From: Ruegeria profundi
Lineage (GTDB): Bacteria; Pseudomonadota; Alphaproteobacteria; Rhodobacterales; Rhodobacteraceae
DNA length: 64,000 bases
Reading direction: 5' to 3'
Assembly: GCF_001507545.1 (NCBI RefSeq)
Contig: NZ_LQBP01000008.1
Span: forward strand, 1 to 64,000
Below the pieces are notes generated by a model. The model did not search any database and was not told where the DNA came from. It saw only the letters and a list, made by a program, of their open reading frames with translations. This document shows positions 46,363 to 55,579 of this stretch, piece by piece. Position 1 is the first letter of the stretch, and every line of letters starts with the position of its first letter. The translations under genes were made by a program, and so were the position numbers.

Positions 46363-47811
46363 ATGGATATGCCAACGCCAAACCCCGACATTTTAAACCG
46401 CAAAGCCTTGGTTTTGCGCAGGTTACAGCAAGTATTGCCCGAAGACGCTGTGATTCACGATCCGGCCGAGACGCGCGCCTATGAATGCGATGCATTGACG
46501 GCTTACCGCTGCCCTCCGATGCTGGCGGTTTTGCCGTCAACCACGCAGCAGGTCTCGGACGTGCTGCGCATCTGCCATGAGGAAGGCGTGCCCGTTGTGC
46601 CGCGCGGTTCGGGCACGTCGCTGGCAGGCGGGGCGTTACCAACGGCAGATTGCGTTATCCTCGGTGTTGCGCGCATGAATGACGTTCTGGAAACCGACTA
46701 CGACAACCGGTTCATTCGCGTTCAGACCGGGCGCACCAATCTGAGTGTGACCGGTGCGGTGGAAGAAGAAGATTTCTTCTATGCCCCGGACCCGTCCTCG
46801 CAACTGGCGTGCGCCATCGCGGGTAATATCGCGATGAATTCTGGCGGGGCACATTGCCTGAAATACGGGGTGACGACCAATAACCTTCTTGGCGTCAAAA
46901 TGGTCCTTATGGATGGCAGTGTGATCGAAATCGGCGGCGCGCATCTGGATGCAGGTGGGCTGGACCTGCTGGGTCTGATCTGTGGGTCGGAAGGTCAGCT
47001 GGGTGTAGTGACCGAGGCGACGCTGCGCATTCTGCGCAAGCCGGAAGGAGCAAGGCCCGTCTTGATGGGGTTCGATGACAATGAGGTGGCCGGACAATGC
47101 GTGTCCGACATCATCAAGTCTGGCATTCTGCCTGTGGCGATCGAATTCATGGATACGTTGTGTATCAAGGCCTGCGAAAATTTCGCCCACGCGGGCTATC
47201 CCGACTGCACCGCACTGCTGATTGTCGAGGTCGAGGGCTCGGAGGCTGAGATCGACGATCAGCTTGCAAAAATCATCGAGATCGCCAAGCGCCATAACCC
47301 TGTTGAACTGCGCGAAAGCCAGTCAGCCGAGGAAAGCGCGAAAATCTGGCTGGGGCGGAAATCAGCCTTTGGCGCGATGGGGCAGATGAATGACTACATG
47401 TGCCTGGATGGCACAATCCCGGTCTCCTCTTTGCCCGAAGTGCTGCGCCGGATCGGAGAGTTGAGCAAGGAATACGGCCTGCCCGTGGGGAATGTTTTCC
47501 ATGCAGGGGATGGCAACATGCATCCCCTGATCCTGTTTGATGCCAACAAACCCGGCGATCTCGAGAAATGCGAAGCGTTCGGTGCCGAAATCCTCAAGCT
47601 CTGCGTGGATGTGGGCGGTTGTCTGACGGGTGAGCATGGGGTTGGTATCGAAAAGCGGGATCTGATGTCTCATCAATACGCGCTGGTAGATCTGGAAGCA
47701 CAGATGGCGGTTAAGGATGTTTTCGACCCGGACTGGCTGCTTAATCCCGCCAAGGTCTTCCCATTGGACGCGTCCGAGGCGCGCCGCACGGCGCGGCTGG
47801 CGGCTGAATAG
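46363..47811 (+). CDS. glcD: Glycolate oxidase subunit GlcD (FAD-linked)
   Basis: A 482-residue flavin subunit. The FAD-binding PCMH domain has VPVVPRGSGTSLAGGALP (about residues 86-103) and AGNIAMNSGGAHCLKYGVT; the C-terminal FAD-oxidase domain has GNVFHAGDGNMHP and TGEHGVGIEKR. With GlcE and GlcF it oxidises glycolate to glyoxylate at the inner membrane, feeding electrons to quinone; glycolate is a common algal exudate, which fits a marine life. Confidence 0.95.
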   Translation: MDMPTPNPDILNRKALVLRRLQQVLPEDAVIHDPAETRAYECDALTAYRCPPMLAVLPSTTQQVSDVLRICHEEGVPVVPRGSGTSLAGGALPTADCVILGVARMNDVLETDYDNRFIRVQTGRTNLSVTGAVEEEDFFYAPDPSSQLACAIAGNIAMNSGGAHCLKYGVTTNNLLGVKMVLMDGSVIEIGGAHLDAGGLDLLGLICGSEGQLGVVTEATLRILRKPEGARPVLMGFDDNEVAGQCVSDIIKSGILPVAIEFMDTLCIKACENFAHAGYPDCTALLIVEVEGSEAEIDDQLAKIIEIAKRHNPVELRESQSAEESAKIWLGRKSAFGAMGQMNDYMCLDGTIPVSSLPEVLRRIGELSKEYGLPVGNVFHAGDGNMHPLILFDANKPGDLEKCEAFGAEILKLCVDVGGCLTGEHGVGIEKRDLMSHQYALVDLEAQMAVKDVFDPDWLLNPAKVFPLDASEARRTARLAAE

Positions 47812-47833
47812 GCTCTAACAAAGAATAATCGCT

Positions 47834-48934
47834 ATGAAACCTGAGACAGAAGCCGAACTGGCCGAGATGGTGGCCGGACTGCAGCACCCCGTGCGTATTG
47901 TCGGTGGCGGCACGCGTGGCGTGCCCGGCCCCGAGGCCGAGATCAATACCTCTGGTCTGAACGGCATAACCCTGTATGAGCCCGGCGCGCTGACGCTGGT
48001 GGCGCAGGCGGGAACGCCTGTGGCAGAAATCGAGGCCGCGTTGGATGCAGAGGGTCAGCAACTGGCGTTTGAACCGATGGATCATCGCGGATTGCTGGGT
48101 ACGAAAGCAGAGCCAACCATTGGGGGCGTGGTCGCGGCCAATATCTCGGGCCCGCGTCGCATTCAGTCCGGGGCGTGCCGCGATTTCTTGCTTGGTGTGC
48201 GATATGTAGACGGGACAGGACAGGTTGTTAAGAATGGCGGTCGCGTGATGAAAAACGTGACCGGTTACGATCTGGTCAAACTGATGGCGGGGTCTTGGGG
48301 TACGTTGGGCGTTCTGACCGAAGTATCGCTGAAGGTACTGCCAAAGCCCGAGACCGTTGCCACCCTTGCCGTTCAGGTCGCCGATATCGACAGCGCGGTT
48401 CAGGCGATGTCCGTTGGGTTGAATTCTCCGTTTCAGGTCAGCGGTGCCGCGTATGACCCGCAGGATGGCAACGCCTATCTCAGGGTCGAAGGGTTTCAGG
48501 ACTCGGTGTCTTACCGACTGAAACAATTGACGCCGTTGCTTGCCAAGATAGGACAGGTGAGCGAGGTCGCTGATCCGATTGCCACATGGCGTGCCATTCG
48601 TGATGTGCAGGCGTTTCATAGTCACGGCGGTGATGTCTGGCGGATTTCGGTCAAGCCAACCGACGCACCCGAAATTTCGGAGCGGTTGAGTGCGGATCAG
48701 ACCCTGTTCGATTGGGGTGGCGGCCTGATCTGGGCGCGTGTCCCGCAAGGCACCGATCTTCGCGCGAGACTGGGGCGCTTTGACGGACATGCCACGCTGG
48801 TGCGTGCCACCGAGGAAACCGTCAAGGCGTTTGGTCGCTTCCAACCTGAACCTATGGCATTACAGGCTCTAACACGGGGAATAAGACAGCGATTCGATCC
48901 TCGCGGTGTCTTTAATCCCGGACTGATGGGGTAG
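47834..48934 (+). CDS. glcE: Glycolate oxidase subunit GlcE (FAD-binding)
   Basis: A 366-residue second flavin-domain subunit. It has VRIVGGGTRGVPG near the N-terminus, GTKAEPTIGGVVAANISGPRR and RVMKNVTGYDLVKLMAGSWG, all typical of GlcE, and ends with the GIRQRFDPRGVFNPG motif shared with GlcD-type proteins. It follows glcD by 22 bases and precedes glcF by four. Confidence 0.95.
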   Translation: MKPETEAELAEMVAGLQHPVRIVGGGTRGVPGPEAEINTSGLNGITLYEPGALTLVAQAGTPVAEIEAALDAEGQQLAFEPMDHRGLLGTKAEPTIGGVVAANISGPRRIQSGACRDFLLGVRYVDGTGQVVKNGGRVMKNVTGYDLVKLMAGSWGTLGVLTEVSLKVLPKPETVATLAVQVADIDSAVQAMSVGLNSPFQVSGAAYDPQDGNAYLRVEGFQDSVSYRLKQLTPLLAKIGQVSEVADPIATWRAIRDVQAFHSHGGDVWRISVKPTDAPEISERLSADQTLFDWGGGLIWARVPQGTDLRARLGRFDGHATLVRATEETVKAFGRFQPEPMALQALTRGIRQRFDPRGVFNPGLMG

Positions 48935-48938
48935 GGTG

Positions 48939-50255
48939 ATGCAGACGACATTTACCAAAAAGCAGCTTCAAGATCCGGCGATCCAACGCTCGAACGAAAT
49001 CTTGCGCAACTGCGTCCATTGCGGTTTTTGCACCGCCACCTGCCCGACCTACCAGGTTCTGGGCGACGAATTAGACAGCCCGCGCGGCCGCATCTACCTG
49101 ATCAAGGACATGCTTGAGAATGAGCGTGTGCCCGACGAAAAAACGGTCAAGCATGTCGACCGTTGCCTGTCCTGTCTGGCCTGTATGACAACATGCCCGT
49201 CCGGCGTGCACTATATGCATCTGGTCGATCATGCGCGCGAATACATAGAGGCCAAGTATAAACGCCCCTTCACCGATCGTGTGTTGCGGTGGGTTCTGGC
49301 GCAGATTCTACCCTATCCGATGCGGTTCCGCTGGGCTCTGATCGGGGCCAAGTTGGGCCGACCATTTCGTTTTCTTGTCCCTGATGCGCGGTTGCGGGCG
49401 ATGCTGGATATGGCGCCAAAGCATATCCCTCCGGTTAGCCGAAATGATGACCCGCAAAGTTTTGCGCCCAAAGGACAGCGCCGAAAGCGCGTTGCGCTGA
49501 TGACAGGATGTGCGCAGAAAGCTTTGAACACGGATATCAACGATGCGACGATCCGCTTGCTGACGCGGTTGGGGTGCGAGGTTGTGGTCGCCAACGGCGC
49601 GGGTTGTTGCGGGGCTTTGACCCATCACATGGGCAAGGTGGAAGACAGCCACAAGGCAGCTGCCGCCAATATCAGAGCGTGGATTTCCGAAATGGACGGG
49701 GATGGTCTGGACGCAATTGTCATCAACACCTCGGGCTGTGGGACAACTGTTAAGGACTATGGGCATATGTTCCGCAATGATCCGCTGGCAGAGGACGCGG
49801 CGCGTATTTCGGATATCGCAATGGATATAAGCGAGCTTTTGGTGCAGTTGGACCTGCCGGAAGGGTCCAACAAAGGTATGACGGTTGCCTATCACGCAGC
49901 GTGTTCCTTGCAGCACGGTCAAAAGGTAAAGACGCATCCCAAAAGCCTGTTAAAAAAGGCGGGATTCACCGTGTTAGAGCCTGTTGATAGTCATCTGTGC
50001 TGCGGCAGTGCGGGGACCTACAACTTGATGCAGCCCGAAATTTCGGGGCAGTTGAAACGGCGTAAAGTCAAAACTCTTGAGGCGAAAAACCCCGATGTGA
50101 TCGCTGCGGGCAATATTGGCTGCATGATGCAGATCGGGTCGGGCACTGATATCCCAATCCTGCACACGGTCGAGCTGTTGGATTGGGCTACCGGCGGACC
50201 CGTACCGCGGGCTTTGCAACAGGACAACGTGCCGGCGGTTCCGATCCTCAGATAG
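48939..50255 (+). CDS. glcF: Glycolate oxidase iron-sulfur subunit GlcF
   Basis: A 438-residue subunit with two [4Fe-4S] motifs, CVHCGFCTATCPTY and CLSCLACMTTCPSG, near the N-terminus, then two CCG domains (GAGCCGAL...NTSGCGT and HAACSLQHGQ...DSHLCCGSAG). It passes electrons from GlcDE to the quinone pool. A GTG three bases upstream is an alternative start. Confidence 0.95.
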   Translation: MQTTFTKKQLQDPAIQRSNEILRNCVHCGFCTATCPTYQVLGDELDSPRGRIYLIKDMLENERVPDEKTVKHVDRCLSCLACMTTCPSGVHYMHLVDHAREYIEAKYKRPFTDRVLRWVLAQILPYPMRFRWALIGAKLGRPFRFLVPDARLRAMLDMAPKHIPPVSRNDDPQSFAPKGQRRKRVALMTGCAQKALNTDINDATIRLLTRLGCEVVVANGAGCCGALTHHMGKVEDSHKAAAANIRAWISEMDGDGLDAIVINTSGCGTTVKDYGHMFRNDPLAEDAARISDIAMDISELLVQLDLPEGSNKGMTVAYHAACSLQHGQKVKTHPKSLLKKAGFTVLEPVDSHLCCGSAGTYNLMQPEISGQLKRRKVKTLEAKNPDVIAAGNIGCMMQIGSGTDIPILHTVELLDWATGGPVPRALQQDNVPAVPILR

Positions 50256-50372
50256 GCTGTCTGGTGCCGCGGTGCATCACTTGGATTTGAAAACCAGATC
50301 TGAACTGGTCGCCCTATTTTCGCCCCACACCAACCGTAGGGATAAAAGCAAGCAACAACGCCGGAGAACCGC

Positions 50373-51164
50373 TTGCGAAACTGGATCAAGGCTTTAGCGC
50401 TGGCTCTGACGCCGATGGCGGCGATGGCGCAGGATAGCGGGCTGAAAAGCCTCGACACCACCGATGCCGGGCGGGCTTGGATGGCCGTCGGCCGTTTGGA
50501 CATCAACGGGGTGGGCTTTTGCACCGGCACGTTGATCTCACCGACATTGGTTCTGACGGCCGCGCATTGTTTGTATGACAAGGCCACAGGACAACGGATC
50601 GACCTGTCAGAGATCGAGTTCCTTGCCGCCTGGCGTTTGGGTCGGGCGTCGGCCTATCGCGCGGCGCGGCAGGCGGTTGTGCATCCCGATTATCGTTATG
50701 AAAACGAGACATCGACCGCGCGACTGCGCAATGACATTGCATTGATCGAGCTGTGGCAACCCATTCGCAACACGACCGTGATCCCCTTTGAAACCGGTGA
50801 TCGCCCGGGCCACGGAGAAGAGGTGGGCGTGGTTTCGTACGGGCGGGATCGGGCCGAAGCGCCCGCGCTGCAAGAAGTCTGTTCGGTCATGACCCGTCGG
50901 TCGGATGTTTTGGTGATGTCTTGCGACGTCGAGTTCGGCTCGTCCGGGGCACCGGTTTTCTCATTCGCGGGCGAGCGTCCACGTATCGTGTCTGTCGTGG
51001 CCGCAAAGGCCGAATTTGACGGCCAACGTGTTTCAGTTGGCACCCCGGTCGCCGGATCGCTGCACCTGTTGCAGGCCGAATTGTCGGCAGGCCGTGGGTT
51101 TCGGGCACAGACCTCCGAAGGCGTGGCCAAAAAGAACATCGGCGCGAGGTTCATCAAACCATGA
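50373..51164 (+). CDS. Secreted trypsin-like serine protease 1
   Basis: A 263-residue S1-family protease exported by a signal peptide (residues 1-20, ending AAMAQ). The catalytic triad is His65 (LTAAHC), Asp121 (RNDIALIEL) and Ser191 (FGSSGAP); the cysteines at 50/66 and 170/184 are placed for two disulfides. The usual GDSGGP is replaced by GSSGAP, the form seen in bacterial V8/trypsin-like groups. I start at TTG 50373, because GGAGA lies just before it and the signal peptide then is complete. Overlaps a paralogous protease by ATGA. Confidence 0.85.
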   Translation: MRNWIKALALALTPMAAMAQDSGLKSLDTTDAGRAWMAVGRLDINGVGFCTGTLISPTLVLTAAHCLYDKATGQRIDLSEIEFLAAWRLGRASAYRAARQAVVHPDYRYENETSTARLRNDIALIELWQPIRNTTVIPFETGDRPGHGEEVGVVSYGRDRAEAPALQEVCSVMTRRSDVLVMSCDVEFGSSGAPVFSFAGERPRIVSVVAAKAEFDGQRVSVGTPVAGSLHLLQAELSAGRGFRAQTSEGVAKKNIGARFIKP

Positions 51165-51976
51165 TACGTCTGATGCTTGCCGCTGTTATGTGCCTGTCTG
51201 TCCTGTCAACCGCATCCTTCGCGCAAAGCGCCAAGCGAAAGCTGACCGATCGAGAGGACCTGTACGGATGGGAAGCCATTGGTCGGTTGGATATCGGCGA
51301 TCAGGGCTTTTGTACCGGTACTTTGATTGCGCAGGATTTGGTTCTGACGGCGGCCCATTGCGCGGTTGAGAAAAGGACAGGTCAGATCTATGCGCCCGGC
51401 AAGCTGATGTTTCGGGCAGGTCTAAGTGCGGGAAAAGCGCTGGCGGACCGTAAGGTGGTTCAGATTGCAATACATCCGGACTACGTCCACTTACCAGAGC
51501 TGTCCGCGGCCTCCGTTCGGGCGGACGTGGCGTTGATGCGGCTGGAACACCCCATTCCCTATTCTGTCGCCGATCCCTTCGCCTTGCATAGCGGTCGCGT
51601 GGCTGGGAACGAGGTTAGTCTGGCATCATACGGGCGTGGCCGGTCAGAAGCGATCACACGTGAGCGGTCGTGTCGAATACTGCAACGCCAGCAGGGTTTG
51701 ATTTCATTCAATTGCGATATCACCTTTGGGTCGTCCGGTTCGGCACTGCTGGCCCGGAACGGCCCGCGCTGGCAGATTTTGTCGGTCGTGTCCGCAGTGG
51801 GAACCGATGGTCGCCAAAAAGTTGGATACGGAATGGAACTGGCTGGAATCGTTGCGGAACTCAAGGCCGATCTGCGGCGAAACGCGCCGCAACCCAAGGC
51901 CGCGATCCGACGGCTGCAGGTCGGGTCGGGAAAGTCGAACTCGGGCGCGAAATTCATCTCATCCGGCGGGTCTTGA
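51161..51976 (+). CDS. Secreted trypsin-like serine protease 2
   Basis: A 271-residue paralogue of the protease just before it, coupled by ATGA. Signal peptide 1-21 (STASFAQ). Triad His66 (LTAAHC), Asp122 (RADVALMRL), Ser192 (FGSSGSAL). It ends in a basic, Gly/Ser-rich tail, SGKSNSGAKFISSGGS, resembling the end of the first (KKNIGARFIKP). The shared GRLDI-G--GFCTGTLI start shows an old tandem duplication. Confidence 0.85.
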   Translation: MIRLMLAAVMCLSVLSTASFAQSAKRKLTDREDLYGWEAIGRLDIGDQGFCTGTLIAQDLVLTAAHCAVEKRTGQIYAPGKLMFRAGLSAGKALADRKVVQIAIHPDYVHLPELSAASVRADVALMRLEHPIPYSVADPFALHSGRVAGNEVSLASYGRGRSEAITRERSCRILQRQQGLISFNCDITFGSSGSALLARNGPRWQILSVVSAVGTDGRQKVGYGMELAGIVAELKADLRRNAPQPKAAIRRLQVGSGKSNSGAKFISSGGS

Positions 51977-52098
51977 ACTCGGCCAAAACGCTTCCCATTT
52001 CAATCTTGCCGGGTCGCCAATAACGGGGCTTGGCAATCTCAGTCGCCCGTCCAAACGGAGGGCGTAATACAGATCGCTCAAACATGAGGATATGACAC

Positions 52099-52566
52099 AT
52101 GCGTAGTTTTGATTTTGCACCGCTGCACCGCGCCACAATTGGTTTTGACCAGATCGCCGACATGATGGATCGCGTTCTTACCAATGACGTGGCCCAGCCC
52201 ACCTATCCGCCCTATAATATCGAAAAAACCGATGCCGACACCTATCGCATTTCGATTGCTGTTGCCGGTTTTTCGGAAACTGACCTGTCGGTCGAAGTCA
52301 AGGAAAACGCCCTGATTGTTGCGGGCAAAAAAGCCTCTGAAGATAAAGAGCGGAGCTATCTGCATCGCGGAATTGCCACCCGCGCGTTCGAGCGCCGCTT
52401 TGCCCTCGCTGACCACGTGCGGGTGACGGGCGCAAGCCACGAGGATGGAATGCTGAACATCGATCTGAAGCGCGAGGTGCCAGAAGCCCTTAAGCCGCGT
52501 CGGATCGAAATCTCTTCGGCCAAAGCCATCGAAAAGGATGTGGTCGACGCGAAGGCTGTGAACTAA
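52099..52566 (+). CDS. Small heat-shock protein Hsp20 (IbpA-like)
   Basis: A 155-residue alpha-crystallin-domain chaperone. The N-terminus MRSFDFAPLHRATIGFDQI is that of IbpA/HspH-type proteins; the domain spans about 35-130 with GIATRAFERRFALADHV and GMLNIDLKREVPE. It holds unfolding proteins for the DnaK system. No confident heat-shock (sigma-32 or HrcA CIRCE) site is visible in the 122 bases upstream. Two hairpins follow. Confidence 0.93.
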   Translation: MRSFDFAPLHRATIGFDQIADMMDRVLTNDVAQPTYPPYNIEKTDADTYRISIAVAGFSETDLSVEVKENALIVAGKKASEDKERSYLHRGIATRAFERRFALADHVRVTGASHEDGMLNIDLKREVPEALKPRRIEISSAKAIEKDVVDAKAVN

Positions 52567-52587
52567 GACGGCTAACATTCACGAAGC

Positions 52588-52613
52588 GATGATCCTGTCC
52601 TCTTTGGATCATC
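52588..52613 (+). terminator. Hairpin after hsp20
   Basis: GATGATCC (52588-52595) pairs with GGATCATC (52606-52613), an 8-bp stem with a 10-base loop, 21 bases after the stop. It could act with the stronger stem that follows. Confidence 0.55.
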
Positions 52614-52620
52614 GCACCAT

Positions 52621-52650
52621 ACGCCCCGCGTTCCTCCAGGCGCGGGGCGT
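52621..52650 (+). terminator. GC-rich terminator hairpin after hsp20
   Basis: ACGCCCCGCG (52621-52630) and CGCGGGGCGT (52641-52650), a 10-bp stem, followed by TGTATATTTA. The remaining gap to 52774 has no feature that I can name. Confidence 0.7.
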
Positions 52651-52774
52651 TGTATATTTACCCGCGTGGTAAGACTGATCATGCATCACGCAATGACTGC
52701 AGGCGTCAGCGCCCTTCGCCAACAAGAGCGTTGTAAAGTTAGGCCAACGTGTGCAGGCGCTGGCCTAAACCGGA

Positions 52775-54250
52775 TCACACGGACAGACAGATGTATTTCA
52801 TCTCAAGGTAGTCTTCCATGCCGTGGTGGCTGCCTTCACGTCCAAGGCCGGATTGCTTGACGCCCCCGAACGGGCCCAGCTCGGTTGAGATGATGCCCGT
52901 GTTTACACCCACGATGCCGTATTCCAGTGCCTCTGCCACTTTGTAGACGCGGCTCAGGTCCTTGGCATAGAAATACGAGGCCAGACCAAAGATGGTGTCA
53001 TTGGCCATGGCGATCACGTCATCTTCGTCTTCGAACTTGAACAATGGGGCAAGCGGGCCAAAGGTTTCGTCCTGTGCCACCAGCATGTCCTGGGTCACAT
53101 CGGTTACGATGGTCGGCTGAAAGAAGGTGCCACCCAGATCATGGGGCAATCCGCCGGTCAGGATCGCGCCGCCTTTGTCGGTGACGTCCTGAATGTGTTC
53201 CTGCACCTTGGCGACAGCATCATCGTTGATCAGCGGGCCGGTTGTGGTGCCCTCGGACAGGCCGTCGCCAACCTTCAGCGCCTCTACCGCGGTTTTGAGT
53301 TTGGCGGCAAACTCGTCGTAGACACCGGCCTGCACATAGATCCGGTTGGCGCAGACGCAGGTCTGACCGTTGTTGCGGAACTTGCACAGCATCGCACCTT
53401 CGACGGCCGCATCCAGATCAGCATCGTCGAATACGATGAACGGAGCGTTGCCGCCCAATTCCATCGAGCATTTCATGACTTGATCAGCCGCCTGACGCAG
53501 CAGGATGCGGCCCACTTCGGTCGAGCCGGTAAAGGTCAGCTTACGCACGCCGGGGTTTTCGCAAAATTCTTTGCCCACGTCGCTGGCACTTGATGACGGC
53601 ACAACGTTGAACACGCCTGCGGGAATACCTGCCTGTTCGGCCAATACTGCCAAAACCAGTGCCGACAAAGGGGTTTCCATTGCCGGGCGCGCAACAAACG
53701 CGCAACCGGCAGCCAGCGCTGGTCCGGCCTTGCGGGTAATCATCGCGTTGGGGAAGTTCCATGGCGTGATAGACGCCGCCACTCCGATCGGCTGTTTCAG
53801 CACCATAATCCGCTTGTCGCGTTGGTGCCCGGGGATGGTTTCACCGTAGACGCGCTTGGCCTCTTCACCGAAAAATTCAATGAACGAGGCGCCATACCCG
53901 ATCTCACCAATGGCTTCGGCCAGCGGTTTGCCTTGTTCAGCGGTTAGGATCTTGCCCAGATCCTCGGCGTTTTCCATCATCAGATCAAACCAGCGACGCA
54001 GGATTGCGGCGCGCTCTTTTCCGGTCAGCTTGGCCCATTCCTTCTGCGCAGCCTCGGCCTGTGCAATCGCACCAGCGACCTGAGCGCGGCTGACATCGGC
54101 CACCTCGGCGACCACGTCACCGCGTGCGGGGTTGGTCACCGCGAAGGTGCCGTTGTCACCCTCTACCCACTGACCACCGATATAGGCTTTGGTCGCAAGC
54201 AGGTGGGGGTTTTTCAAAATGGATTTCAGATCGGTTGTTGCGTCCAGCAT
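52775..54250 (-). CDS. gabD: NAD(P)-dependent succinate-semialdehyde dehydrogenase
   Basis: A 491-residue aldehyde dehydrogenase of the GabD family. Catalytic Cys298 lies in NNGQTCVCANR, with a second Cys two residues on as in SSADHs, and the general base is Glu265 in MELGGNAP. Other blocks: TPWNFPNAM and FTGSTEVGR. It turns succinate semialdehyde into succinate in 4-aminobutyrate breakdown. Unusual: the coenzyme-binding Lys of the K-P-A-x-x-T-P motif is Arg188. It is divergent from the AAA+ operon. Confidence 0.9.
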   Translation of the reverse strand: MLDATTDLKSILKNPHLLATKAYIGGQWVEGDNGTFAVTNPARGDVVAEVADVSRAQVAGAIAQAEAAQKEWAKLTGKERAAILRRWFDLMMENAEDLGKILTAEQGKPLAEAIGEIGYGASFIEFFGEEAKRVYGETIPGHQRDKRIMVLKQPIGVAASITPWNFPNAMITRKAGPALAAGCAFVARPAMETPLSALVLAVLAEQAGIPAGVFNVVPSSSASDVGKEFCENPGVRKLTFTGSTEVGRILLRQAADQVMKCSMELGGNAPFIVFDDADLDAAVEGAMLCKFRNNGQTCVCANRIYVQAGVYDEFAAKLKTAVEALKVGDGLSEGTTTGPLINDDAVAKVQEHIQDVTDKGGAILTGGLPHDLGGTFFQPTIVTDVTQDMLVAQDETFGPLAPLFKFEDEDDVIAMANDTIFGLASYFYAKDLSRVYKVAEALEYGIVGVNTGIISTELGPFGGVKQSGLGREGSHHGMEDYLEMKYICLSV

Positions 54251-54330
54251 GGGTCAGCCTCCGGCAGGAATTTTGGTCAACGCACCCAATCAGGTGGTGT
54301 CTGGATTGTCTATGCCCACTATGCAAGGCG

Positions 54331-54349
54331 GATCAATCCAGATTTGATC
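54331..54349. promoter_or_regulatory. Inverted repeat in the gabD / AAA+ operon gap
   Basis: GATCAA-TCCAGAT-TTGATC is a perfect 6-base palindrome with a 7-base centre, 81 bases before the gabD start and 151 before the coiled-coil gene. It may be an operator for either. The right half of the gap (54370-54490) is AT-rich and likely carries the promoter of the AAA+ operon. Confidence 0.4.
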
Positions 54350-54499
54350 AACAAACGCAGGTATCAGGTCAGTATATAACGCCTATCTTTTTGAAACTGA
54401 GTTTGTCACAGTCCTGAGGAATTTTGGACTCGCGGGGATGTAAATCAGCGTAACATTCCCTATCTTATTGGGTAATTGAAGAAAAAAGGGATAGCAGTG

Positions 54500-55579
54500 A
54501 TGTCGAACCACCAATTTGACGCCTTGATCGAAGAAACTCAGGCGAAAGTGCGGGAAAGCCAATCGCAGATTGAAGGGCTGACATCCCGGATCGAAGCGGC
54601 CCGAACCAAGATCGGCACAGCCGAGGCGGATATCGACATCGAAAACGCAACGCTTGAGGATGTGCATGCCCATACCGAGGTGATGAACGCCAACATCGCC
54701 GAGCTGATCATGGGTCTGGACGATGTCACCAACGCGTTTTCCAAGGATTTTGACGAGATGCGCTCGAAAACCGGGTGGGAAAGCTTTGTTGGTATTTTTG
54801 CCAAGGCCAAATCTGAGTCGATGCGGCAAGAGAGGATGCGCACCGCCAATATCGATGACAAACTGCAGGACCTGATCGCCAAATCAGACGTGATCGTGAA
54901 ACTGTTAGAGGGGCAACTGGCGGTGCTGGAAGAGCAGCGTGTTAAGGTCGAAGATAATCTGACCGGCACACTGGATGACCGCGAGGCGACTGTGGCCGAA
55001 TTGGAAGCGCTGCGGGCCGAAATCCAAGGCATGGACCCAACGATCATTACGCTGGAGAACAAGATCAGCGTTGAACAGGACGCCGCCGCGCGCACCCAAC
55101 TGGAAACCGAACTGGCCGAGTTGAACAAGCAATACAACGCCAAAGTTCAGGAGGAGCAGGTCAAGCTGGCCAAGTCTCAGACGCTGGAGCGCTATATCGA
55201 AAAGGGCAAAACCTGGGTCGATTCCCTACAGAACCAGGCGGCGACGCAGATGGTGTTGATCAACAAGCTGCAGACAGACACGCAGCAGCGCGTGGTGCTG
55301 TACGACGCCCTGACCAAATCGCTGAAAACCGCACAACAGCAGGACGTGGCCCACCGCATCAACGAGATCGGCGTGCAAACGGATCAAGAGGCGCAAACCG
55401 CCATGGCCGCCATCGGCACCGCGACCAACCAGAAGATGGCCGACATGCTCGAGGCGCATGAGGACCACATGGTCTTTGCCCGCGACGTGCTGGAGAAAAA
55501 GGCCAAGGCAGACGAGCGCTTTGCCCGCCGTTTTGCCTCGATTGTCGAGAAGCATGACAAGAACTTGTATGGCGGATGA
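54500..55579 (+). CDS. Long coiled-coil protein, first gene of the AAA+ operon
   Basis: A 359-residue protein, almost wholly helical, with heptad-like patterns from about residue 5 to 60, 110 to 260 and 290 to 345; no signal peptide and no membrane segment. A short non-coiled stretch with KTGWESFVGIFAKAKSESMRQ splits the first two. The overall build is like TelA-type or vesicle-tethering coiled-coil proteins, but I do not recognise a family. ATG 54500 is taken; a TTG 24 bases upstream is open. It overlaps the next gene by ATGA, and so begins the tight eight-gene operon. Confidence 0.75.
   Translation: MSNHQFDALIEETQAKVRESQSQIEGLTSRIEAARTKIGTAEADIDIENATLEDVHAHTEVMNANIAELIMGLDDVTNAFSKDFDEMRSKTGWESFVGIFAKAKSESMRQERMRTANIDDKLQDLIAKSDVIVKLLEGQLAVLEEQRVKVEDNLTGTLDDREATVAELEALRAEIQGMDPTIITLENKISVEQDAAARTQLETELAELNKQYNAKVQEEQVKLAKSQTLERYIEKGKTWVDSLQNQAATQMVLINKLQTDTQQRVVLYDALTKSLKTAQQQDVAHRINEIGVQTDQEAQTAMAAIGTATNQKMADMLEAHEDHMVFARDVLEKKAKADERFARRFASIVEKHDKNLYGG

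Noticed and set aside
51977..52098. Heat-shock promoter or CIRCE element before hsp20
   Set aside because: No TTAGCACTC inverted repeat and no convincing sigma-32 boxes.
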